This document shows positions 55,236 to 62,838 of a stretch of DNA of 64,000 bases, piece after piece (within the stretch, counting starts at the first letter, position 1; each line of letters opens with the position of its first letter). Source of the DNA: Lutispora thermophila DSM 19022 (lineage in GTDB: Bacteria > Bacillota > Clostridia > Lutisporales > Lutisporaceae). Under the pieces are notes generated by a model. It was not told the origin of the DNA and searched no databases. It was given only the letters and a program-made list of their open reading frames with translations. Both the position numbers and the translations under genes were made by a program. Location: NCBI RefSeq assembly GCF_900142105.1, contig NZ_FQZS01000020.1, positions 1 through 64,000 of the forward strand. The letters run 5' to 3'.

Positions 55236-55949
55236 TTAAAAACCATTAAATAACTCCATTCGCACTGCCGTATGAAATCCACTCAATTCATCAGATGTTT
55301 TTTGCAAAATTTTAAATAAATCTACTATTTTATCAGGCTTATGATTAGAGTATATTTTTTTAGCATCTCCATTACTATCTTCAATAATTAGTGTAATTGT
55401 TTTTTTACCCTGTTCTATTTCTTTTTGAATTCCCTGCATTGTATTTTCTCTAAAAAAATTCTTATTTTTATCCTTATTTTTGTCTTTGCTAATAGGATAT
55501 CGAAAATAATCACTTACACTATCATACCCATTTATTTTGTCTATCCATTTTTCAAATTCATCGTTAAATTTCCATATTGTTGTAGTATTTTTACTCAAAT
55601 AATCCTTATTACTTTTAATAAGAAAATCAAGATAATTATATAAATCCTTTATGTTATGCGTAGTCTTCAATAATATCCAAGTTCCATTATTAAGTTTTAT
55701 TTTCGGTTCTCCAGTACATTTGTCATTATCAAAATTTAGTTTGAATTTTTTATGAAACAGAATGATGCATGATTTTAAAAATAGTTCTATACAATGTCTT
55801 CTTAAAAAATTAACTGGTAGAACCAAATACCAATCTTCTCTAAACTTCTCCGAACTACACAAATCATTGGCTGCTGCATAATATATAGAACCAATCATTC
55901 CATACCCATAATCAGGCTGTTCCTCTAAAGGCATAAAATAATAATTCAC
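55236..55949 (-). CDS. HEPN-like protein of unknown function, enclosed by repeat elements
   Basis: About 237 residues from a GTG start (55947-55949) placed seven bases after GGAGGG; the ATG five codons earlier in the frame is too close to that site. The segment LPVNFLRRHCIELFLKSCII looks like the core helix of HEPN-type nucleic-acid-binding proteins (Arg-x-x-x-His-type pattern), and HNIKDLYNYLDFLIKSNKDY fits the HEPN companion helix. The rest is Lys/Asn rich. It stands alone between element C and the E/B elements. Identification is by pattern only; no toxin-antitoxin partner gene is visible. Confidence 0.5.
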   Translation of the reverse strand: MNYYFMPLEEQPDYGYGMIGSIYYAAANDLCSSEKFREDWYLVLPVNFLRRHCIELFLKSCIILFHKKFKLNFDNDKCTGEPKIKLNNGTWILLKTTHNIKDLYNYLDFLIKSNKDYLSKNTTTIWKFNDEFEKWIDKINGYDSVSDYFRYPISKDKNKDKNKNFFRENTMQGIQKEIEQGKKTITLIIEDSNGDAKKIYSNHKPDKIVDLFKILQKTSDELSGFHTAVRMELFNGF

Positions 55950-56244
55950 ATTCATTCCCTCCAAAAACATTAAATGTCTACAGTTACTTCCTATAATATA
56001 TAATTCTATAAGAATAATCTGTCATCCTATCTCCATTATACTTTAAATCTTATTTATAAAATATCATATATGCCTTATGATTTTTAAACCAATGCTAATA
56101 ACCGTAACTATTTTTACATACAACTTTATTTTCATTCTGATAGAACTTTACCGCTTATGAAACAACTGTCCAGTTTCTGTAATTTATATCCTTAATCCTA
56201 TTGCTGTGCCCCCTTATAACCTTTCAATGGCATGACTTTATATT

Positions 56245-56330
56245 TCAGAACTAACTTACTAATAGAACCGACTTTATTATTACAGAATCAACTTTATTAT
56301 CACAGAGTCAACTTTATTATTATATAACTT
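56245..56330. repeat. Right-end array of a further element (fragment E)
   Basis: Four consecutive 20-base units: CAGAACTAACTTACTAATA, GAACCGACTTTATTATTACA, GAATCAACTTTATTATCACA, GAGTCAACTTTATTATTATA, ending in TATATAAC. They match the right arrays of copies A and B, but the left part of the element is missing. Confidence 0.7.
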
Positions 56331-56370
56331 CCCCCTTATTCCTTATCCCAAAAAATCCTTACCCCTAACT

Positions 56371-56876
56371 ATGTATATTTAAAATAAACTCCGCTCCAAA
56401 CCGAAATCCCTCAAACCCTTATCCCTTCTCGCCTTATGCCCATTTCCCTAATTCTTTCCATATAATAAAGTCCGCTCTAAAATTCCATATTTTCATCCCA
56501 TTTATTTACTTTTATTCCTTATTTCTTGTAACAATTTTTAAAATAAAGTTGGTTCTTTTTAGGGGTAAGGTGCAAGGGAAAAGGTATAAGGTTGCATTTT
56601 CTCATGTGTTTCTTCTAATCTTTTTATCAATTCCGGTATCAATATTTAAATCAATATAGTACTCTCAATCCCTTTAAAATCAATGCTTTAGCCTTATCTC
56701 CAATCTCTTGACCATAACAATCTTAGCCCTTGCCCCATGTCCCTTTATCCTAATAAAAAGCAAATCCCGCAGCAAATGAAGATTTCTCTTGCACTTACTA
56801 CGGGATTTTGGAACGAACTTTATTTTTATAGAGCGAAGTTTATTATTACGGAGTGGAGTTTATTTGTATTATACAC
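56371..56876. repeat. Nested-inverted-repeat element, copy B (about 506 bp)
   Basis: Colinear with copy A throughout. Left motifs are AAATAAACTCCGCTCC (56381), AATAAAGTCCGCTCT (about 56463) and AATAAAGTTGGTTCT (about 56543). It shares the box CTCAATCCCTTTAAAATCAA (56662) and the hairpin CAAATCCCGCAGCAAATGAA...CTACGGGATTTTG (56758-56812). The three right units GAACGAACTTTATTTTTATA, GAGCGAAGTTTATTATTACG and GAGTGGAGTTTATTTGTATT end in ATACAC. The outermost right unit (GGAGTGGAGTTTATTT) is the near-complement of the outermost left one. It ends exactly where a truncated EAL coding sequence begins. Confidence 0.75.
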
Positions 56877-57171
56877 GGGTTTCTCCTCCCTTGGTCAAAT
56901 AAATCTCTTTGAGGTGGACAAGCTGAAGATAGATAAAATATTTATAGATGATCTATTGAACATTAAAAAGAAACAAAATCTAGTGAAATCAATTATTGCA
57001 ATGGCAAAAAGCTTGAGTTTAACAGTGGTAGCAGAAGGCATTGAAACCAATGAACAGTTGTTGTGTCTAAAGCAATTTGGCTGTCACTTGGGACAGGGAT
57101 ATCTATTGAGTAAGCCTTTATCTGTAGATGAAATTGAGACATTATTAAATTCATCAAATAACATTATATAA
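56874..57171 (+). pseudogene. C-terminal fragment of an EAL-domain gene, cut at the element boundary
   Basis: From TGFSSLGQINLFEVDKLKID on, the frame is a normal EAL C-terminus (SLSLTVVAEGIETNEQL, FGCHLGQGYLLSKPLSVDEI) ending in TAA. Everything before the DDFGTG motif is gone and replaced by copy B of the repeat element. The frame that runs back into the element to 56737 is chance. No function is expected. Confidence 0.85.
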
Positions 57172-57242
57172 CTCGTAGATATGGCAAAGTTGTATTATAA
57201 TATTTATAGCAACAGTAACATTATATTGAGGGGAGCGTTCCC

Positions 57243-57455
57243 ATGAAGACAGTAGATTGCCTTGGAGATATGTGTCCAATACCTATTATTAAGACAAGAA
57301 AAGCCTTAAAAAAAACTACCTCTGGAGAAACCATAAAGGTAGTTACAGATCATAGCTGTGTATTGGAATCTATAGTAAATAACTTTAAAGAATATAAGAT
57401 ATCACATGAAGAAGTCATAAATGGAGTTTGGGAAATTTTTATTACAAAGGATTAA
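57243..57455 (+). CDS. TusA/SirA-like sulfur-carrier protein
   Basis: A 70-residue protein of the TusA family with the catalytic-cysteine motif LGDMCPIPIIKTRKALKK (Cys13-Pro-x-Pro). A GGGGAGC site precedes the ATG. Such proteins carry sulfur as persulfide, or serve YeeE-type transporters as TsuB. The stop overlaps that of the convergent LysR gene. The location beside YeeE/YedE and CoA-disulfide reductase genes supports a thiosulfate/persulfide role. Selenium-linked YedF proteins are longer. Confidence 0.9.
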   Translation: MKTVDCLGDMCPIPIIKTRKALKKTTSGETIKVVTDHSCVLESIVNNFKEYKISHEEVINGVWEIFITKD

Positions 57456-58345
57456 CATAAATTCTTTTTAGCAGTCCTCTTGAAGTATTCAACAAAATTA
57501 TATAGGGTTTCATCTTGAATATTTTTATCATATATTAAGTACATGTCATATTCTATAGAATAATCTATAATATCTATTTGTTTAAGCTGTTTGTTATACA
57601 GCTCTTTTTTTATGGATGTATAAGGTAAAAATCCAATTCCAAATCCATTGAGTACTGAAGATTTTACCGATTCTGCAGAATCGCTATTATATAACACCTT
57701 TAAATCTTCAATTTTAAGACCTATACTGCTTAATTTGTTTTTAATTGCATCTATAACATGTACTTTATCATTCAAAAGAATAAACGGATGGTTTATTAAT
57801 TCCATAAAATCTATTTTGTCATCTATCTTATAATCTTGAGAAGAAACTAATACTATTTTATCTGTACCTATCTTATAGTAGGATAGATTTGAACTTTTAG
57901 GTCTGTTGTATATGACTCCAATATCACATATGTTGTTCATGACGTTTTGTTCGATCTCATCGGACTCATTTGGATTTAACTCAAAATTGTAATTGGCAAA
58001 CTTCTTCTTAATCTCATACATAACACAGGGCAAAGAGTATGTGGCTATAGACCAACAAGCTTCAATTTTTATATTTCTTTCGTTTTCATCAGCAGATTTG
58101 ATATGTTGAAGCATTGCCTCATAGGTTCTGATAATGTTGTCCACATATTTCAATACAATTAGCCCTTTATCTGTTAATTCAACACCTTTATTACTCCTTT
58201 CCAATAGCTTACATCCTAATATTTCCTCTAGTTTAGAAATCTGCTGACTTAATGCTGATTGAGATATATAAGCGCTTTGAGCTACCTTGGAGATACTTCC
58301 TGTAATGGCAACCTTATAAAAGTAATAAAGATATTCTATGTTCAT
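57452..58345 (-). CDS. LysR-family transcriptional regulator
   Basis: A 297-residue regulator with the classical N-terminal helix-turn-helix (YYFYKVAITGSISKVAQSAY, ISQSALSQQISKLEEILGCK) and a C-terminal periplasmic-binding-like effector domain (about 90-290). It is divergent from the split YeeE genes; a perfect 44-base palindrome lies between them. It therefore probably regulates sulfur-compound uptake in response to a sulfur metabolite (CysB-like logic), which is inference. Confidence 0.92.
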   Translation of the reverse strand: MNIEYLYYFYKVAITGSISKVAQSAYISQSALSQQISKLEEILGCKLLERSNKGVELTDKGLIVLKYVDNIIRTYEAMLQHIKSADENERNIKIEACWSIATYSLPCVMYEIKKKFANYNFELNPNESDEIEQNVMNNICDIGVIYNRPKSSNLSYYKIGTDKIVLVSSQDYKIDDKIDFMELINHPFILLNDKVHVIDAIKNKLSSIGLKIEDLKVLYNSDSAESVKSSVLNGFGIGFLPYTSIKKELYNKQLKQIDIIDYSIEYDMYLIYDKNIQDETLYNFVEYFKRTAKKNLC

Positions 58346-58380
58346 TGACCTTCAGCTCCCTATAATGTGGTTTACAATTG

Positions 58381-58424
58381 GTAATTCTGTTAAATATATT
58401 ATATAATATATTTAACAGAATTAC
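58381..58424. promoter_or_regulatory. Perfect 44-bp palindrome between lysR and yeeE
   Basis: GTAATTCTGTTAAATATA plus TTAT is followed without a spacer by its exact reverse complement, ending TTTAACAGAATTAC. It lies in the divergent control region, 35 bases from the LysR start and about 95 from the YeeE start. It is far longer and more perfect than a usual LysR T-N11-A box. Confidence 0.7.
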
Positions 58425-58518
58425 TGTAGATTACTTAGCTTATATGAGTATAGATACCCAAAGCAATAGTAGATAAGCATATCTAAAGTGTTTGTTGATT
58501 AATTATTAACAATATGAG

Positions 58519-59184
58519 GTGTATCTTATGTATTCAAATAAGACCAAAGGTAAGAAAAATCAAGCACCTTTTGGATTTATTATTTTGATTTTTGCCATAG
58601 GATTTGGCGTATTCTTAAACTCCTTATCTGATGTTCTCCCCTTTTATTGGATAACTGGACTAGCCTTTGGATTTGTATTACAAAGGTCTAAATTTTGCTT
58701 TGCAGCAGCAATAAGAGATCCTTACCTCATTGGCAGCACCATCCTTTCCAAATCATTGTTAATAAGCATTGCATTAACTACCATTGGTTTTACAGCAATT
58801 AAATATGGCTCCTATATCAATGGAGAAACAATTCCAGGTCAAAGACTAGTAATCAACATAAGCTTTGCAATTATAATAGGCGGTATCCTATTTGGAATAG
58901 GAATGGTTTTGGCAGGAGGATGCGCTTCTGGGGTACTCATGAGAACTGGGGAAGGTTTTTTAACTCAATTAGTAGCTTTAGTATTTTTCATAATAGGTTC
59001 TCTATGGGGAGCCCATGATTTTCAATGGTGGAATGAAAACTTTATTTCAAAGGGATTTAAAGTATTTCTACCAGATATATTTGGATGGTTTGGTGCGCTA
59101 TCAGTTCAGCTCTTTTTCATTGGTCTATTATATATTCTTTTGGATAGAATAGAGTTAAATAGAACCGAGGATCTTGATGATTAA
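58519..59184 (+). CDS. YeeE/YedE-family transporter, N-terminal half (split gene)
   Basis: A 221-residue membrane protein of the DUF395 family with a GAGGTG ribosome site. It has the first half-motif (FVLQRSKFCFAAAIRDPYL) and the pore-cysteine motif GMVLAGGCASGVLMRTGEG. In the thiosulfate importer TsuA, cysteines in such motifs relay the substrate. The other half is encoded by the next gene, 12 bases downstream, so the two products probably assemble. Confidence 0.88.
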   Translation: MYLMYSNKTKGKKNQAPFGFIILIFAIGFGVFLNSLSDVLPFYWITGLAFGFVLQRSKFCFAAAIRDPYLIGSTILSKSLLISIALTTIGFTAIKYGSYINGETIPGQRLVINISFAIIIGGILFGIGMVLAGGCASGVLMRTGEGFLTQLVALVFFIIGSLWGAHDFQWWNENFISKGFKVFLPDIFGWFGALSVQLFFIGLLYILLDRIELNRTEDLDD

Positions 59185-59196
59185 GGGGGTATAGCC

Positions 59197-59730
59197 TTGA
59201 ATCTAAATGAAAATAAATATTATACAAAATGGTTTAAGAATTCATGGTCTTATGTTACAGGTGCAGTTTTACTCTCATTACTTCAAATTGCAACTTTAGC
59301 TGTTACAGGTGAACCTTGGAGAGTTTCATCAACAATGGCATATTGGGGAGCTTGGATTCTAGAAACTATTGGAATAGATGTTTCCCAATGGTTCTATTTT
59401 GATATAGAAGGTGGACAAGAGATATTAAAAGGAGGTTTCTTAAAGGACCCTCGCTCTATAAGGAATTTGGGAGTCATAATAGGTGCCCTTTTTTCATCTC
59501 TAATGGCATCCCAATTTAGAATAAGAAAGATTAAATCCAAAAACCAATTTATACTAGCAGCTATAGGTGGATTGCTCATGGGATATGGTTCAAGAATATC
59601 CTTAGGCTGCAATATAGGTGGTCTTTTCAGCAGTATATCAAGCTTATCCTTATCCGGTTGGATATTTGGAATTGCCGTATTTATCGGTACAATTATAGGA
59701 AGCAAGATAATAGTCAGATTTTTAATATGA
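59197..59730 (+). CDS. YeeE/YedE-family transporter, C-terminal half (split gene)
   Basis: A 177-residue membrane protein starting at TTG (59197) with AAGGGGG upstream. It contains the second half-repeat motif GGLLMGYGSRISLGCNIGGL and SLSLSGWIFGIAVFIGTIIG, with a single central Cys. It corresponds to the C-terminal half of full-length YeeE/YedE proteins such as the one at the right edge of the window. It ends at a bidirectional terminator. Confidence 0.87.
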   Translation: MNLNENKYYTKWFKNSWSYVTGAVLLSLLQIATLAVTGEPWRVSSTMAYWGAWILETIGIDVSQWFYFDIEGGQEILKGGFLKDPRSIRNLGVIIGALFSSLMASQFRIRKIKSKNQFILAAIGGLLMGYGSRISLGCNIGGLFSSISSLSLSGWIFGIAVFIGTIIGSKIIVRFLI

Positions 59731-59763
59731 AAAGTCCAAAGGAACATCTTTTGGACTTTTCAT
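59726..59763. terminator. Bidirectional terminator between convergent operons
   Basis: The stem AAAAGTCCAAA pairs with TTTGGACTTTT around a short loop; A/T runs on both sides. Confidence 0.88.
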
Positions 59764-61097
59764 ATATGTTTAACTGTCTTTAACTTAACGCTGCATTTCC
59801 TATAGTAGAAGACTCCAGCAATCACCCATATGAACATAAATATCATAGAAGGAAAACTTAGTCTTGCAGGAGATATAGGAATTACCAAAAGTCCGATAAA
59901 TATAATGCTTACAATAGTTCCCACCAGTGATAGATATTTTTCCGTCTTGTTTTTGCCAATTCTATAGCTGATATAACATACATATAGATATGCTAAAGCT
60001 GCTAATAAAGATGACATGTCCACTATATATATGATTACCTGCCTGCCAAAAAATGGTGCAATCAAACTCACAAAAGTAACAAATTTTATGCCATTTTCAT
60101 ATACTCCTGATTTATTTTTCTCCTTATATTTCTCCGGAAACAATCCATATATTGAGAGAGCTCCAATAAGCTTACAGCTTCCTAACATAAATCCGTTAAT
60201 TCCACCAATGACTGCTGATGTTAAAGCTATGCACAGTAGTACAAATCCAAGTATACCTATATTGTTTAAAACTGCTGAGCCAAGGGCCCATTCCTGCTTT
60301 AGCGCTTCTGTTGGTGTATATACTAAAGAAGTTATGATATTTAAAGCGTTGTATATGAATACCCCTGCAAATATGGATATGATTCCCATGGCTGCAGCTT
60401 TCCCAGGTTTAAAGTTTAGCTCAGTGCTAACCTGTGGAATAACATCAAATCCCACAAATAGAAAGGGTGCTATGGCTAATACCCTTGAAACCTTACCAAA
60501 ATCTATTTTATTGTCCAGTACATAGTTTTCAACAAAAATTGTCTTATCAGTTTTTACCATCATTGCTGCAAGTACTGCTATTACACATACAACTAAAAAT
60601 AAAACCATTATGTTTTGAGCACGAGCACTGGTCTTTACTCCTTTTATGTTGATATAAGCAAATAGTATTATGATAAAGCTTGCAATTAGTACTTCAGACA
60701 AGTATACTGGATATCCTGCCACATGGTATAGATATAGCTTTTCAATGGAAGATCCAAAGAGCCTTTTTATAACGAGTACAAAGGCAGTTGCATTTAAAGG
60801 TACTAAACTCAAATAACATAATATCAGGCTCCAGCCTACTATAAACCCGTTTAGTTTTCCCATATTCTCATAGGTATAGGAGAACTCTCCTCCATCTTCA
60901 AAGTGATTTTGCATCATCACTTGATATCCCTTTTGGATAAATATAACAGCTAATCCTCCCAATATCAGCCCTATGGCTGTATTTATAACTCCCGATTCGG
61001 GGAGAAATTTAGATCCGGGTAGGGTAAAGGAACCCCACCCTATAATTGAACCTAAAGCTAAGCTCAATATATCAATTGGATTTAATTTCTTTTCCAT
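59760..61097 (-). CDS. APC-superfamily amino acid permease
   Basis: A 445-residue protein with about 12 membrane segments. The N-terminus is typical of APC transporters (LSLALGSIIGWGSFTLPGSK, first-helix GSIIG motif), and the FEDGGEFSYTYENMGKLNGF segment follows. It is the last gene of an apparent three-gene operon, 11 bases behind the CoA-disulfide reductase gene. Transport of a sulfur amino acid such as cysteine or cystine would fit but is inference. Confidence 0.88.
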   Translation of the reverse strand: MEKKLNPIDILSLALGSIIGWGSFTLPGSKFLPESGVINTAIGLILGGLAVIFIQKGYQVMMQNHFEDGGEFSYTYENMGKLNGFIVGWSLILCYLSLVPLNATAFVLVIKRLFGSSIEKLYLYHVAGYPVYLSEVLIASFIIILFAYINIKGVKTSARAQNIMVLFLVVCVIAVLAAMMVKTDKTIFVENYVLDNKIDFGKVSRVLAIAPFLFVGFDVIPQVSTELNFKPGKAAAMGIISIFAGVFIYNALNIITSLVYTPTEALKQEWALGSAVLNNIGILGFVLLCIALTSAVIGGINGFMLGSCKLIGALSIYGLFPEKYKEKNKSGVYENGIKFVTFVSLIAPFFGRQVIIYIVDMSSLLAALAYLYVCYISYRIGKNKTEKYLSLVGTIVSIIFIGLLVIPISPARLSFPSMIFMFIWVIAGVFYYRKCSVKLKTVKHI

Positions 61098-61108
61098 AGC
61101 ATCACTAC

Positions 61109-62806
61109 TTATTCAAAATTATAGTTTGTTAATATTTTATTTCTTCCTGAAACTTGATCGTTGAAATATTCGTAGTAAGAAATACCTAGGAAAGAACCTG
61201 ATATATTGTATAGATTATCAAATCCCATATGCTGAAGTGCCATTATTGCGTTATAACTTCTTTGGCTTGATCGACAGTGTAGATATACTGGTCTATCTTT
61301 AGGTATTTCATCTACTCTCTGTCTTAATTCACTTAGAGGAATATTTACAGCATTTATTAAATGACCTTTTTCATATTCGTGTTTTTCTCTTACATCTATT
61401 ATATAGGCATTGCTTTCTACTAGCTCTCTTACCTTTGTTACTGGAACTTGTTTGAATACCCCATTTAATATGTTTAATCCTACCAATGCTGCATGGTTTA
61501 CCACGTCTTTTGCAGTACCAAACATTGGTGAATAGCATAGTTCTAATTCCTTCAAATCCTCTAAAGTTCCATCCATAGCAATCAATGTTGCAATTACGTC
61601 AATTCTCTTGTCAACAGCACCTTTTCCTATAGCTTGAGCTCCTAATATCTTGCCAGTTGGAACTTCAAATAGCAATTTAAAGTGCATTGGATTGCTATTT
61701 GGCATAAGCCCAACCTTATCTCCAGGGATTACATATACAAAGTCGTAGCTAATACCTGCTTGTTTTGCTTGTTTTTCATTAAGACCTGTACAAGCTGCAT
61801 TCATATTAAATACTCTAATAACTGATGAGCCTATTACCCCATTATTTCTTACAGGCATATTATACATATGGTCTGCAGCAGCTCTTGCCTGTCTTTGTGC
61901 AGGTCCTGCAAGAGCAAGTCTTGATGGTTTATGAGTTAATCTATTATATACTTCAATGGCATCTCCTACTGCGTATATATCCTCGTCACTAGTCCTATAG
62001 TTGTGGTCTACTTTAATTCCTCCTGTTTCCCCTATTTCTAGACCGGCTTCCCTAGCTAATTGAGTTTCTGGTCTTACACCTATAGCCATTACTATAGCTT
62101 CAGCCTTTACTCTTCTACCTGACTGTAATTCTATATAGTCTTCTCCTATTTTCTTAACACCATCTTCAAGTATTAAATCTACTCCCTGATCCATTATTTC
62201 CTTATGAAGAATTTGAACCATATCGTAATCGAAAGGTGCCATAACTTGGTTTAAGGCCTCTACTAATGAAATATCAATACCTGCTAAACGCAAGTTTTCT
62301 GCTACTTCAAGACCTATAAAGCCTCCGCCTATTACTGCTACATCCTTTATATTATTTTCCTTTATATACCTGCTTAGATTATCAATATCCACTACATTCC
62401 TTACAGTAAATACATTTTTGTTGTGTACTCCTTCAATGCTGTTTGGAAGAATTGGGCTAGCCCCTGGAGAAAGAACCAATTTGTCATAAGCTTCTTCATA
62501 TTCTCTTCCTGTAGCTAAATCTTTAACTACTATAGTTTTTTTGTCTCTATTGATTTTGGTCACTTCATTGTTTACTCTAACTTCAATATTGTACTGGGAT
62601 TTAAATGTTTCTGGATCCATCAACACCAATGAATCCACATCCTCAACTATTCCACTTAAGTAAAATGGTAATGAACAGTTGGAAAAGGATACATGAGGTC
62701 CCCTTTCAAATATTATGATTTCAGCAGATTCATCCAACCTTCTAGCTCTAGCTGCTGCAGAAGCTCCTCCTGCAACTCCTCCTATTACTAAAATTCTATT
62801 GCTCAT
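61109..62806 (-). CDS. FAD-dependent CoA-disulfide/persulfide reductase with a C-terminal rhodanese domain
   Basis: A 565-residue two-domain enzyme. The N-terminal flavoprotein has the FAD motif LVIGGVAGGASAAARARRLD, the active-site cysteine SFSNCSLPFY (Cys44), the NAD(P)H motif AVIGGGFIGLEVAENL and the second FAD motif EDIYAVGDAIE. The C-terminal rhodanese (about 465-560) carries its catalytic Cys in VYLHCRSSQRSYNA. Such fusions (CoADR-Rhd, NspR-type) reduce CoA persulfide or polysulfide. The gene lies between a YeeE/YedE transporter and an APC permease, 32 bases after the former. Confidence 0.95.
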   Translation of the reverse strand: MSNRILVIGGVAGGASAAARARRLDESAEIIIFERGPHVSFSNCSLPFYLSGIVEDVDSLVLMDPETFKSQYNIEVRVNNEVTKINRDKKTIVVKDLATGREYEEAYDKLVLSPGASPILPNSIEGVHNKNVFTVRNVVDIDNLSRYIKENNIKDVAVIGGGFIGLEVAENLRLAGIDISLVEALNQVMAPFDYDMVQILHKEIMDQGVDLILEDGVKKIGEDYIELQSGRRVKAEAIVMAIGVRPETQLAREAGLEIGETGGIKVDHNYRTSDEDIYAVGDAIEVYNRLTHKPSRLALAGPAQRQARAAADHMYNMPVRNNGVIGSSVIRVFNMNAACTGLNEKQAKQAGISYDFVYVIPGDKVGLMPNSNPMHFKLLFEVPTGKILGAQAIGKGAVDKRIDVIATLIAMDGTLEDLKELELCYSPMFGTAKDVVNHAALVGLNILNGVFKQVPVTKVRELVESNAYIIDVREKHEYEKGHLINAVNIPLSELRQRVDEIPKDRPVYLHCRSSQRSYNAIMALQHMGFDNLYNISGSFLGISYYEYFNDQVSGRNKILTNYNFE

Positions 62807-62838
62807 TTTTTCTCCCCCTTATATTTTAATTTGATATT

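Noticed and set aside
56737-56873. N-terminal part of the 144-residue frame as genuine EAL protein
   Set aside because: These codons lie inside repeat element B and do not resemble EAL sequence; only the part from 56874 is real.
60016-60525. 169-residue plus-strand frame inside the APC permease gene
   Set aside because: Antisense shadow of the well-supported permease; no ribosome site, no recognisable domain.
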